A DNA stretch of 27,466 nucleotides from JBBQKI01 sp038326725 (GCA_038326725.1 JBBQKI010000030.1:1-27466); one strand, 5' to 3'; positions 8,145-16,230 are shown, numbered from the stretch's first letter. A program made the numbers and translations. Notes: generated by a model not told the origin, from the sequence alone.

Positions 8145-9087
8145 CTTCCTCTGTATTAAATTTTGAAATCCCTTTTTTTCCTGCCTCGTGGGGAGTCGAG
8201 AGGTTAAAATTGCTGTCATATTCTACATCTTCATCGGTTCCCGAAAATTTGTAGCTCAACATTTTATAGTAAAGTTTTGCCGCCACAAAATCTGAAGCTT
8301 TATCAACTGGATTTGGGCAAAGTTCAACAATGTCAAAACCAATAACATTTCTTTCTTCAAAAACCTGTTTTAGGAAATCGAGGGTTTCGTACCAAAAAAG
8401 GCCACCGGGTTCAGGAGTTCCCGTTGAGGGCAAAATAGAAGGATCGAAAGCGTCCAAATCAAAAGTGATAAAAACATTATCTCCCAAAGTTTCAATTACT
8501 TTATCTATCCAATATTCGTCTTTTGCCATATCATGCGCGAAGAAAACCTTTTCATCATTCATCACGCGGGTTTCAGCAATGTCCATGCTGCGGATTCCAA
8601 CCTGAACCAGATTTGTAGTTTGGCTGGCTTCATAAACCGCGCAGGCGTGGTTGCATTTGCTGCCATGAAAATCTTCCCGAAGGTCTGCATGTGCATCTAT
8701 GTGCAAAACCGTAATATCATCAAAACATTCATTGAATGCCCGGATGGTGCCTATTGAAATGCTATGCTCACCCCCAAAAATGGTGACGAACTTATTCTTT
8801 TTTATATATTCTTTCGTAGTTTTGTGCACGGCTTCGACCATGGCTTCCGGGGAACTTTTTTCAGAAACGGGATCCGCAAGGTAAATACCCTGTTTATAAA
8901 CTTCCGAATTGGTTTCAATATCGTAAAGCTCCATGTTTTCCGAAGCATGCAAAAAAGCTTCGGGACCTTTGTCCGCACCCTTTTGCCAAGTACTTGTGCC
9001 GTCGTACGGTACAGGAATCAATACAATTTTTGATGTTTCAAGGACCGCATTTTTCTGTGGGATCCCGGCATACGTTTTAGTGCTCAT
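8134..9087 (-). CDS. speB: Agmatinase (ureohydrolase family)
   Basis: Hydrolyses agmatine to putrescine and urea, the second step of the arginine route to putrescine. The 317 residues have all binuclear manganese ligands: His108 in GGEHSIS, Asp131, His133 and Asp135 in IDAHADLRE, and Asp210 and Asp212 in TFDLDAFDPS. The late Glu255 (FDIVELCP) is also in place. It is sandwiched between arginine decarboxylase and the deoxyhypusine-synthase-like gene, with an 11-nt overlap at both ends, so the three are surely one transcript and probably translationally coupled. The related activities arginase and guanidinobutyrase are possible from fold alone, but the context strongly favours agmatinase. Confidence 0.94.
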   Translation of the reverse strand: MSTKTYAGIPQKNAVLETSKIVLIPVPYDGTSTWQKGADKGPEAFLHASENMELYDIETNSEVYKQGIYLADPVSEKSSPEAMVEAVHKTTKEYIKKNKFVTIFGGEHSISIGTIRAFNECFDDITVLHIDAHADLREDFHGSKCNHACAVYEASQTTNLVQVGIRSMDIAETRVMNDEKVFFAHDMAKDEYWIDKVIETLGDNVFITFDLDAFDPSILPSTGTPEPGGLFWYETLDFLKQVFEERNVIGFDIVELCPNPVDKASDFVAAKLYYKMLSYKFSGTDEDVEYDSNFNLSTPHEAGKKGISKFNTEEDGY

Positions 9088-10474
9088 AACCTAAAATGTT
9101 TAGCAATTGCTCGCTTGTTTGTTCTTTTGCAAATAATTTGGTGGTAATCTTGTTGTTTTTGTCCCTATCGATAAGGATATGTTTTGGCGAAGGTATTAAA
9201 CAGTGTTGTAGCCCCCCGAAACCGCCAATGGTTTCCTGATATGCCCCAATATTGAAAAACCCGATATAGAGTGGTCTTTCCTTTCGGAATTTGGGTAAAT
9301 AGATGGCTGCCATATGCTGCTCGCTATTGTAATAATCATCGCTATCGCAAGTTAGTCCGCCCAATAATACCCGTTCATATTCATCGTTCCACCGGTTCAC
9401 GGCAAGCATAATAAAACGTTTGCTGATGGCCCAAGTATCGGGCAAAGTGGTGATGAAAGAGGAATTGATCATATCCCATTTTTCACGGTCGTTCTGTTGT
9501 TTTTGATAAAGGATTTCATAAATGGCGCCGCCGCTTTCGCCAACGGTAAAACTACCAAATTCCGTGAATATATGCGGAACGGGAACTTCCGCCTCTGCGC
9601 AGGTAATGTTTATTTGATTTATGATTTCGTCAATCATATATTGATAATCATATTCAAACGCCAATGAATTTTTTATGGGGAAACCACCGCCAATGTTCAA
9701 ACTGTCCAACGAAGGGCAAATTTTCTTCAACCGCACATATACTTTCAAACATTTCACAAGTTCGTTCCAATAATAGGCTGTGTCGCGGATACCTGTATTT
9801 ATGAAAAAATGCAGCATTTTCAGTTCTACCCTTTCATTGTTTTTTATTTGTTCTTCGTAAAAAGGGATGATGTTTTTATAACCAATCCCCAACCGGGAAG
9901 TATAAAATTCAAATTTTGGTTCTTCTTCCGAAGCAATGCGGATGCCCACTTTGAAATCTGTCTTTATTTCATCGGAAAGCAGCTCTATTTCTTCGTAATT
10001 ATCAATGATGGGGATACAGTTTTCGTGGCCATCATTAATCAGCCGTGCAATATTGGTGATGTATTTGTCTCTTTTGAAACCGTTACAGATTACATAGGTT
10101 TGATTTGTTATTTTTCCAGATGCCTTCATGCTTTCCACAATATCGATATCAAATGCCGAAGAGGTTTCAATATGGATGTCGTTTTTCAAAACTTCATTCA
10201 AAACGTGCTTGAAATGTGAACTTTTTGTGCAATAGCAATATAAATAATCGCCTTTGTAATTATTTTTTTCAATGGCTTGGGAAAACCACTTTTTTGCTCG
10301 GTTTATATTATCGGAAATTTTTGGAAGATAGGTGAACTTTAAAGGCGCGCCGTACTCTTCAACCAGTTTCATCAAATCGACGCCGTGAAATTCGAGCCCC
10401 TCTTCGTTCAAAGTAAATTCTTCCTGCGGGAAATAATAGGTCTGGTTTATTAGATCAATGTACTTAGTGTTCAT
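9077..10474 (-). CDS. speA: Arginine decarboxylase, short Bacteroidota-type (PLP, alanine-racemase fold)
   Basis: Decarboxylates arginine to agmatine. At 465 residues it is much shorter than the enterobacterial biosynthetic enzyme (over 600) and belongs to the fold III PLP decarboxylases. The PLP lysine is Lys84 in YCYCTKSSH. The glycine-rich phosphate-binding loop is LNIGGGFPI (about 269-277), the EFGSFTVGESG segment replaces the usual EPGR, and the active-site Cys lies in GGLTCDSDDYY. It is the first gene of the speA-speB-DHS-like operon; its stop overlaps the agmatinase start by 11 nt. The related carboxynorspermidine decarboxylase is an alternative by fold, but the adjacent agmatinase makes arginine the likely substrate. 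The ATG at 10474 is the only good start. Confidence 0.9.
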   Translation of the reverse strand: MNTKYIDLINQTYYFPQEEFTLNEEGLEFHGVDLMKLVEEYGAPLKFTYLPKISDNINRAKKWFSQAIEKNNYKGDYLYCYCTKSSHFKHVLNEVLKNDIHIETSSAFDIDIVESMKASGKITNQTYVICNGFKRDKYITNIARLINDGHENCIPIIDNYEEIELLSDEIKTDFKVGIRIASEEEPKFEFYTSRLGIGYKNIIPFYEEQIKNNERVELKMLHFFINTGIRDTAYYWNELVKCLKVYVRLKKICPSLDSLNIGGGFPIKNSLAFEYDYQYMIDEIINQINITCAEAEVPVPHIFTEFGSFTVGESGGAIYEILYQKQQNDREKWDMINSSFITTLPDTWAISKRFIMLAVNRWNDEYERVLLGGLTCDSDDYYNSEQHMAAIYLPKFRKERPLYIGFFNIGAYQETIGGFGGLQHCLIPSPKHILIDRDKNNKITTKLFAKEQTSEQLLNILGYEH

Positions 10475-10755
10475 TATTTAAGTTTCGTTGCATAGTGAAA
10501 ATTATGAATTTTAAAAACCAATCCTTTGCAAACAAAGGGTATATAACAAAAAATTAACTTTGAAAAAATGGTTTGAATAAACAAATTTATTGTTTTAAGG
10601 AAATTAAATTTTTGCCCAAAACGGGAGAAGAAAATACTATCGATTTTATAAATGTTGTTTTCAATTTAAAAAACAATGATTTGAATGAATGCTATCGCAA
10701 AAATGCCAAAAAAATTTTAAATAGAGGTAAACTTAATAATAATTTAGCTTCCGGC
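10475..10755 (-). other. Leader region of the polyamine operon with a short palindrome
   Basis: This AT-rich 281-bp gap must hold the operon promoter if the operon is not read through from upstream. A perfect palindrome, CCTTTG-CAAA-CAAAGG, lies at 10523-10538, about 50 nt before the speA start. It could be an operator or a small hairpin. I find no exact TAnnTTTG on the minus strand near the start, only TACCCTTTG with one extra base. Nothing else is recognisable. Confidence 0.3.
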
Positions 10756-11682
10756 CTATATCATGCTGAACATGCTCATTTCCTGCGTTGTAAGGTGCCT
10801 CCAACGTCCTCGGGGCAAATCTTTTTTTGTGAGCGGCCCCATGGTTACACAATCCACTTTAATAACGTCGTAGCCCAAATGGTCAAAAATGGTTCTGATT
10901 ACACTGTTTCCGGTGTGTTTTATCTTCAGCCCAACTTCTTTTTTTGGGGCATCGTCCACGTAGCTGGCATCTTCAACTGAAATTTCTTTTCCATCAATTT
11001 TAAGTCCTTCACGTAATTTTTTAAGATCCGAGGCTTTTAGGTTTTTGTCCAGTTCTATGTGAAAAAGTCGGGTCATTCCCTTTTTGGTGAATTTTTCCCG
11101 GAACACATCATCATTTGTAAAAAGCAATAGTCCCGTTGCATTTCGGCCCAATCTCCCAAACGGTTTTATCCGGGCGGTGGTAGCATTGGCCACAAGATCC
11201 ATCACGGTTTGGCCTTTGCCCTCGCTGTTGGTGGTTGCAAAACCTTTGGGCTTGTTTAGCAAAACATAAGTATTTGGCTCGGGGTTAATCCGGCGACCAT
11301 CAAAACGCACATCGTCGGCTAACTGAACTTTATGGCCCATTTCATTGACCACTTTTCCATTCACAGTAACAAGACCGGTGGAAATATAGGTATCTGCTTC
11401 ACGGCGGGAACAAATACCGCTGTTCGCGATATATTTATTTAAACGAATACCGTCACTGGGATTACCCGGTTTTGGTGTAGGTTTGGCCGGTTTTATTTCT
11501 GCACTTTCCGTTTTCTGGAAAGATTTACCGGGTTTTGAAGGGGCATTGCTCAACCTGCTGTTGGGCTTTTTCGTATTCTCGCCTTTCAGTGGAGCGTTCC
11601 CCCGCGAATCGCTGCGTTTTCGCAGATTGCCACTTCCGCGGCCGGATGGCTTTCCTTTATCTGAATTGTCGTGCCTGCTCAT
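10756..11682 (-). CDS. RsuA/RluB-family pseudouridine synthase homologue lacking catalytic Asp
   Basis: It has the layout of a large-subunit rRNA pseudouridine synthase: a basic, low-complexity tail (1-77), an S4 RNA-binding domain (about 78-125, IRLNKYIANSGICSRREAD), and the synthase fold to residue 308 ending in DLPRGRWRHLT. The catalytic loop, normally GRLD, reads GRLGRNATGLLLFTND, so Gly179 (codon GGC) replaces the catalytic Asp. Other core residues also differ: RLFH has Phe207 where a Tyr is conserved, NSVIRT replaces the usual N-R-x-V-R-R, and VDCV replaces LDRV. The reading frame is intact and the RNA-binding features are kept. I infer an RNA-binding, non-catalytic paralogue, perhaps a ribosome assembly factor. 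It is 100 bp downstream of the UbiA gene. Confidence 0.88.
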   Translation of the reverse strand: MSRHDNSDKGKPSGRGSGNLRKRSDSRGNAPLKGENTKKPNSRLSNAPSKPGKSFQKTESAEIKPAKPTPKPGNPSDGIRLNKYIANSGICSRREADTYISTGLVTVNGKVVNEMGHKVQLADDVRFDGRRINPEPNTYVLLNKPKGFATTNSEGKGQTVMDLVANATTARIKPFGRLGRNATGLLLFTNDDVFREKFTKKGMTRLFHIELDKNLKASDLKKLREGLKIDGKEISVEDASYVDDAPKKEVGLKIKHTGNSVIRTIFDHLGYDVIKVDCVTMGPLTKKDLPRGRWRHLTTQEMSMFSMI

Positions 11683-11695
11683 AATTTCTTTTTTG

Positions 11696-11703
11696 CAAAG
11701 ATA
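11696..11703 (-). promoter_or_regulatory. Bacteroidota -7 box (TATCTTTG) for the pseudouridine-synthase-like gene
   Basis: An exact TAnnTTTG match, 13 nt before the ATG at 11682 on the minus strand. The stretch just upstream (11704-11760) is a degenerate GGTTTAAG-type repeat, so the -33 region is not recognisable. Confidence 0.5.
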
Positions 11704-11765
11704 GGGTTTAAGTTCAAGGTTTAAGGTTTCAGATTTAAAGTTGAAGTTTTGAATAGTAAACTTTT
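11704..11765. repeat. Degenerate GGTTTAAG-type intergenic repeat
   Basis: The gap between the UbiA gene and the pseudouridine-synthase-like gene is filled by repeated variants of GGTTTAAG / AGATTTAAAG / AAGTTTTGAA. The same word type recurs at about 21310-21327, after the CHAT gene. Confidence 0.5.
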
Positions 11766-11782
11766 AAATACTTGGGTTTATT

Positions 11783-12691
11783 CTAAAATCTTAATCTGTT
11801 AAGAAGCAATTCCACATTAATCAGTACGATGCTGAAAACCCCAATAACTATTATCAATTTTAAAATATTATGAAGAAACAGGTAATGAAGTTTTCTTGCG
11901 GAATTCCATAAAATTATAAGGAAAACAACCAACGCAATAATGCTTCCGTAGAAAAAATAATTCATTTGGCCAATCTCAAATTTAGTTATCAGCAGAAAAA
12001 TGGGCGCCAACGTGAGTAAACTTAAAATGGTCAACATTTTCTTTGAAACATTTTCACCATAAACCACGGGAATGGTTCGATAGTTTTGGGCAAGATCTCC
12101 TTGTAAATTTTCAAGGTCCTTTACCAGTTCACGCATAGAGATTATCAAAAACAAAAAAGTAGCGTGTACAAAAATGACCAATTCCAAATTTCCGTAATAC
12201 ACAAAAATTGCAAAGAATGGAACAATTGCCAGCACAGCAGCGGTAATATTTCCAATAAAAGGATATTTTTTTAATTTATGGGAATAGAACCAAATGGCAA
12301 AAATATAAATGGAAAAAAAAAGTACGGCCCTAAAAGAAACATAGCTCGCAAATATTACCGAAAGGAAATTCAGGATGAAATAACCGGAAAGTTTTGCTTC
12401 CTGTCCCACAATTTTATCGAGCATTGTTTTTCTTGGTCGATTGATGAGGTCTTTTTCGCTATCGTAAAAACTATTGATGATATAACCCCCTGCAATGGCT
12501 GATGAAGAAGCGAGAACGAGCATTAACAAGTTAAGGTCAAAAAGGATGCTTTTTACGGGAAGCTGTGGGGCAAGAATGTAAATTGAAGTTAGGTATTGCG
12601 CCAAGACGATTACCAAAATATTATAGCCACGAACAATGGAAAACAGGCTAAAAAACTTTAGGAACAAGAGTTTTTGTTTTCTGCTGAACAT
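11783..12691 (-). CDS. UbiA-family prenyltransferase
   Basis: An integral membrane enzyme that would transfer a prenyl chain to an acceptor. The 302 residues hold about eight or nine membrane helices. Both Asp-rich magnesium-diphosphate motifs are present: NSFYDSEKDLINRPRK (Asn73, Asp77, Asp81) and KDLENLQGDLAQNYRTIPV (Asp192, Asp199). In flavobacterial genomes such proteins are often labelled geranylgeranylglycerol-phosphate geranylgeranyltransferase, but acceptor and chain length are not decided by sequence. It lies 57 bp downstream of the GHMP kinase and in the same direction, next to diphosphomevalonate decarboxylase. This ties it to isoprenoid supply. Confidence 0.87.
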   Translation of the reverse strand: MFSRKQKLLFLKFFSLFSIVRGYNILVIVLAQYLTSIYILAPQLPVKSILFDLNLLMLVLASSSAIAGGYIINSFYDSEKDLINRPRKTMLDKIVGQEAKLSGYFILNFLSVIFASYVSFRAVLFFSIYIFAIWFYSHKLKKYPFIGNITAAVLAIVPFFAIFVYYGNLELVIFVHATFLFLIISMRELVKDLENLQGDLAQNYRTIPVVYGENVSKKMLTILSLLTLAPIFLLITKFEIGQMNYFFYGSIIALVVFLIILWNSARKLHYLFLHNILKLIIVIGVFSIVLINVELLLNRLRF

Positions 12692-12748
12692 ATATTTATG
12701 GATTACAGAAATACGAAAATTACGTAACTGTTATTGGGTAAAGAAATA

Positions 12749-13687
12749 CTAAAAACTATAAACCACTTCCAGTTTATAATTTTTCAGGGCTATACGTGCT
12801 TTGTCAATATCTTGAGTAAAACCCAACATATAACCACCACCACCGGAGCCGCATAGTTTTAAATAGTATGCATTGCTATCCAAACCTTTCTTCCAAAGCT
12901 TGTGAAATTCTTTCGGAATCATAGGTTTAAAATTCTCAAGCACCACTTTTGAAAGTTTTTTTATATTTCCGAAAAGGGTTTTTACATCGCCCTGTAGAAA
13001 ATTTTCCACACAAGCATCGGTATGTTTTACAAATTGATCCTTTAACATGTTTCGGAAACCCTCCTGTTTCATGTTCTCCATGAAAATATGAATCATTGGG
13101 GCCGTCTCACCGGACATGCCACTATCAAGCAAAAACACTGCGCCTTTACCGTTTTCGGTTTGTGAGGGGATACCAGCTGGCTCAATGTTATCTTGGGAAT
13201 TGATAAGGATTGGCAAACTTAAGTAACTGTTCAAAGGGTCAAGGCCAGAGGATTTTCCGTGGAAGAAAGCTTCCATTTCGGAAAAAATGGCTTTCAATTT
13301 TAACAATTTTTCGCGAGTCAGATTTTCAAGAACGGTGATTTTTTCATTAGCATATTTATCATAAACTGCCGCCACCAAAGCACCGCTACTGCCAACACCG
13401 TAACCTTGTGGGATGCTGGAATCGAAATAAAGGCCGTTTTGGATAGCTTCATTTAAAGCTTTCAAATCAAATGAAACAATATTGGGCTCTTGTTTTTGAA
13501 GGGTTTCCAAATGTTTTGCGAATAAGCGTAAACCCTCATTTGATTTTTTTGTTGCAATAGAATGATGCTTGTCAATTTTTAAAGCGCCTTTGTAGAAATT
13601 ATAGGGAATGGAAAGGCCTTTTGAATCTTTAATAATACCATATTCTCCGAAAAGTAAAATTTTTGAGTAAAAGAGGGGGCCTCGCAT
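12749..13687 (-). CDS. GHMP-family kinase, probable mevalonate-pathway kinase
   Basis: A 312-residue small-molecule kinase of the GHMP superfamily. The N-terminal SKILLFGEYGI motif is at 8-18, the ATP-binding Gly/Ser loop PQGYGVGSSGAL at 93-104, the likely catalytic Asp150 lies in KSSGLDPLNSY, and motif 3 KLCGSGGGGYMLGF is at about 277-290. The KILLFGEYG start and the neighbouring UbiA and diphosphomevalonate decarboxylase genes point to mevalonate kinase or phosphomevalonate kinase; I cannot separate these. It is somewhat shorter than typical bacterial mevalonate kinases at the N-terminal side. A lipoprotein gene in the opposite direction separates it from mvaD. Confidence 0.85.
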   Translation of the reverse strand: MRGPLFYSKILLFGEYGIIKDSKGLSIPYNFYKGALKIDKHHSIATKKSNEGLRLFAKHLETLQKQEPNIVSFDLKALNEAIQNGLYFDSSIPQGYGVGSSGALVAAVYDKYANEKITVLENLTREKLLKLKAIFSEMEAFFHGKSSGLDPLNSYLSLPILINSQDNIEPAGIPSQTENGKGAVFLLDSGMSGETAPMIHIFMENMKQEGFRNMLKDQFVKHTDACVENFLQGDVKTLFGNIKKLSKVVLENFKPMIPKEFHKLWKKGLDSNAYYLKLCGSGGGGYMLGFTQDIDKARIALKNYKLEVVYSF

Positions 13688-13723
13688 ATTGACAGTTACA
13701 GTTTTATGTGTATTTGGAAGTGC

Positions 13724-13731
13724 AAATGTAA
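13724..13731 (-). promoter_or_regulatory. Bacteroidota -7 box (TACATTTG) for the GHMP kinase - UbiA operon
   Basis: An exact TAnnTTTG match on the minus strand, 36 nt before the ATG at 13687. No -33 element is visible at normal spacing, so support is moderate. Confidence 0.4.
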
Positions 13732-13843
13732 CGGTTTTTGATTTATAATTATTTGCCAGTTTTGGGTTTTATGAAATATTTAAAAATCGGATTTTTAAAA
13801 TAAACTGCTAACGCAACCCGAAAATAACGGCTCACATCTTTTT

Positions 13844-13869
13844 GATGACATTTCAAAACCTTTGCCGAT
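13844..13869 (+). promoter_or_regulatory. Candidate ECF-sigma promoter (GATGAC-N15-CCGAT) of the lipoprotein gene
   Basis: GATGAC at 13844-13849 and CCGAT at 13865-13869, with 15 nt between them. The distance from CCG to the ATG at 13900 is 35 nt, identical to the copy at 27067. The same motif precedes the sigma gene and two other exported-protein genes of this window. Confidence 0.65.
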
Positions 13870-13899
13870 GTTTACACATAAGACCTAAACATCCAAAAC

Positions 13900-15012
13900 A
13901 TGAAAACTCTAAAGCTTTTCTTCACCCTCGTTTCACTTATCCTTTTATTGGTTTCATGCAACTCAGGAAACCGCAATGGGGAAACCGAATTATTTCAAAA
14001 CGAACAACTTATGGACTCAAACCAAAATTCCGAAAATAACCCAGCTTCGGCTCAACTGGTGTACTTCGACATCCTAGATACCCGAAACGGAATGGTTACC
14101 GAACGTATTCCGCTTCCGGCAAGCTGGCAACTAATGAACGACGGCAAACTTGCTTTTACCGGTCCAAACGGGATAAAGGTGCATTTGGACAGGGGCGCTT
14201 ACTTCACCTACACTAACGATCCTTACATGGCTCAAATTTATCAACAAAGCGGAACGCAAATGATGGCCCCAAAATCAATTGAAGAAGTCCTCCCGGATTT
14301 TTTGGAATATGCAAAAAAAATAAACCGCAAAATGACCGATAAATACCCGTTGCCTCAAATTGCAGCCCTAGATCAAAACATCAATTCGCAGTTTTATCAA
14401 TCGGTGCCAACCCAAAAAACCTTCAGTGCAATGGGCATTGAATGGGAAGACCCGGACGGGCAAAGCTTTTTAACGGTTCTTCACCATAACGTCAGCTATT
14501 CGGAAAATTTGGTAAACTGGGGTTATTCTTACTCTATTTTGGAAGCCCCAAAGGCATATTTTCAGGAAGCCAAACAATATTATTTGAACAGTATTTTGAA
14601 CAGGCAAATAAACCCCCAATGGCTGGCCCACGTTAACGGGCAGGATGCGCAAATGGCCGCCCAAAGCAATGCTGGCCACGAACAACGGATGGCTGGGATA
14701 AAAGCTTTTGGCGATCAAAATACCGCAAATCATAATTCAAGAATGGCTGCGATGGATCAAAACATGGAAAATTGGAGGGCAAATCAAGCCTCCGGCGACC
14801 GGAACCACGAACAATTCATCGACTACGTTAACGACCGCACCAATGTTACCGACCCAAATACTGGGCAAACCTATAAAGTGGAATCGGGAAGCAAACAATA
14901 TTGGATGAACAGCGATGGGGAATATATAAAAAGCGATAACTCTCTTTACAACCCAAACCAAGACGAAAACGTAAACAACCAAACCTGGACAGAATATAAT
15001 GTTGAAGATTAA
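13900..15012 (+). CDS. Lipoprotein of unknown function
   Basis: The 370-residue product starts with a clear lipoprotein signal (MKTLKLFFTLVSLILLLVSC, lipobox Cys20). The mature part is Asn/Gln-rich. It has a folded-looking middle (about 50-250) with no motif I recognise, then an alpha-helical segment rich in NHNSRMAAMDQNMENW-like repeats. It ends with a stretch around 315-370 containing GQTYKVESGSKQYWMNSDGEY and SLYNPN. I cannot assign a function. It faces mvaD tail to tail (8-bp gap) and splits two mevalonate-pathway genes on the other strand, which suggests a later insertion. It is preceded by the candidate ECF-sigma motif and so may belong to the surface regulon to the right. Confidence 0.85.
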   Translation: MKTLKLFFTLVSLILLLVSCNSGNRNGETELFQNEQLMDSNQNSENNPASAQLVYFDILDTRNGMVTERIPLPASWQLMNDGKLAFTGPNGIKVHLDRGAYFTYTNDPYMAQIYQQSGTQMMAPKSIEEVLPDFLEYAKKINRKMTDKYPLPQIAALDQNINSQFYQSVPTQKTFSAMGIEWEDPDGQSFLTVLHHNVSYSENLVNWGYSYSILEAPKAYFQEAKQYYLNSILNRQINPQWLAHVNGQDAQMAAQSNAGHEQRMAGIKAFGDQNTANHNSRMAAMDQNMENWRANQASGDRNHEQFIDYVNDRTNVTDPNTGQTYKVESGSKQYWMNSDGEYIKSDNSLYNPNQDENVNNQTWTEYNVED

Positions 15013-15020
15013 TTTGGTTG

Positions 15021-16148
15021 CTATAATTCAAATGACCCAGGACCTACTTCGTCAAATATGACTTCACCGTTTTTGCAGAATTGAATTAGATCTGTTTCAA
15101 TAAAACTTAAGGCTTGGACTTTTTCGTTTTCGGGGTAAAGAAGGTGGACATTTGCCCCGGCATCCAACGTAAAACAAATATTGGCACCGGTTTGTTGGCG
15201 AAAAACCCAAATCCGGTTAATAATTTCCAAAGTATTTGGCTTCATCAAAATAAAATAGGGCATCGAGGTCATCATCATCGCGTGCAAAGACAATGCTTCA
15301 CTTTCCACAATTTTAATAAATTCGGTAAGGTCGCCGTTTTCTAGAATGGGAATCAATTTTGAAAGATTATCGTTAGCTTGTTTAAAACGCTGCTCGGTGA
15401 AAGGATGGTTTACCATTAGGTTATGCCCCACGGTACTACTAACCTCTTTTTCGCCTTTATCAACCAAAAGAATGGTGTCTTGATAATCTTTGAAGTTGTC
15501 GTGAATTTCAAATGGATATTTTGTGCCGAAAAGATTGCTGCTTCCTTCAATTTCTGGGTGTTCGCCCCAAACAATCAACGGGCCTTCCAAACTTCGGCAA
15601 GCGCTACCCGAACCCAAACGTGCAAGAAAAGAAGCTTTTTCAATAAAATATTCTTCCGTAATATTAGGTTGCATTTGCCGTTCCATATCCATCAAACAAA
15701 GCGCCAAAGCACTCATTCCGCTGGCTGAGGAGGCAATACCACTACTGTGCGGAAAACTGTTGGAAGTCTCTATTTTAAATTTGAAATCTTTCAGGAATGG
15801 TAGATACACTTCTACTCTTTCAAAGAATTTCTGAATTTTCGGCTCAAAGCCTTCTTCTCTTATTTCATCAAGAAAAACTTCAAAATCAAATCCTTCTTGC
15901 TCCGAAGCTTTACGGCCTTCGTAGCCACCTCGGCGCAGTGGGCTAGCGAAGGAGCGTTTTTCAAAAGACAGCGAAGTTTTCGTGTTGCAATTATTCAAAG
16001 TAAAACTGATGGAAGCGTTCATCGGCATTTGCTCGCCATACTTTCCCCAATATTTTACCAAGGCAATGTTGCTGGGCGATTGCCAAGAAACGGTTCCAGT
16101 AGATAATTTATGGGAATAGTTGCAAACAATAAAACGGTGTTCAGCCAT
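15021..16148 (-). CDS. mvaD: Diphosphomevalonate decarboxylase
   Basis: ATP-dependent decarboxylation of mevalonate diphosphate to isopentenyl diphosphate, the last step of the mevalonate pathway, in the cytoplasm. The ATG at 16148 (MAEHRFIVCNYSHK, 375 residues) is chosen over an in-frame TTG 21 nt upstream because a promoter box overlaps that TTG. Family motifs (ATG numbering) are SPSNIALVKYWGK at 24-36, the phosphate loop PHSSGIASSASG at 133-144, GSGSACRSLEGP at 179-190, and TLDAGANVHLL with catalytic Asp329. Residues 65-85 (FASPLRRGGYEGRKASEQEG region) do not look like this family and coincide with a DNA palindrome: an in-frame insertion in a variable loop, away from the active site. Confidence 0.94.
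   Translation of the reverse strand: MAEHRFIVCNYSHKLSTGTVSWQSPSNIALVKYWGKYGEQMPMNASISFTLNNCNTKTSLSFEKRSFASPLRRGGYEGRKASEQEGFDFEVFLDEIREEGFEPKIQKFFERVEVYLPFLKDFKFKIETSNSFPHSSGIASSASGMSALALCLMDMERQMQPNITEEYFIEKASFLARLGSGSACRSLEGPLIVWGEHPEIEGSSNLFGTKYPFEIHDNFKDYQDTILLVDKGEKEVSSTVGHNLMVNHPFTEQRFKQANDNLSKLIPILENGDLTEFIKIVESEALSLHAMMMTSMPYFILMKPNTLEIINRIWVFRQQTGANICFTLDAGANVHLLYPENEKVQALSFIETDLIQFCKNGEVIFDEVGPGSFEL
15916..15952. repeat. Imperfect palindromic element inserted in mvaD
   Basis: The arms CCTTCG-TAGCC-AC (15916-15928) and GT-g-GGCTA-g-CGAAGG (about 15938-15952) pair with only two single-base bulges around a 9-nt loop. The element is GC-richer than the gene around it and supplies the odd peptide SPLRRGGYEGR. 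This resembles in-frame palindromic insertions such as the Rickettsia palindromic elements. Confidence 0.7.
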
Positions 16149-16166
16149 AATTTGAGAATAGTAATG

Positions 16167-16174
16167 CAAAAGTA
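16167..16174 (-). promoter_or_regulatory. Bacteroidota -7 box (TACTTTTG) for mvaD
   Basis: An exact TAnnTTTG on the minus strand, 18 nt before the ATG at 16148. The box and the following two bases (TACTTTTGCA) are identical to those before the TolB-like gene at 3001. Confidence 0.6.
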
Positions 16175-16194
16175 GAATTCTTTTAGGTTAAAGT

Positions 16195-16219
16195 GATGAC
16201 ATAATGGGGTTGTTTCGAT
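16195..16219 (+). promoter_or_regulatory. Relic ECF-sigma promoter motif (GATGAC-N14-TCGAT)
   Basis: AGTGATGACAT at 16192-16202 is followed after 14 nt by TCGATATA. It resembles the motif at 27067 (AGTGATGACAT ... CCGATATA) but has one changed base in the second box. No gene follows, only a 3' remnant of a T9SS-type gene. Confidence 0.4.
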
Positions 16220-16230
16220 ATAAGTTAAAT

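Noticed and set aside
10573..10980. Open frame of 135 codons between speA and the pseudouridine-synthase-like gene, with TAACTTTG just upstream (10555)
   Set aside because: It starts with TTG, has no recognisable domain, and more than half is antisense to the pseudouridine-synthase-like gene. The ATG at 10568 stops after two codons. A chance frame, or a decayed gene at most.
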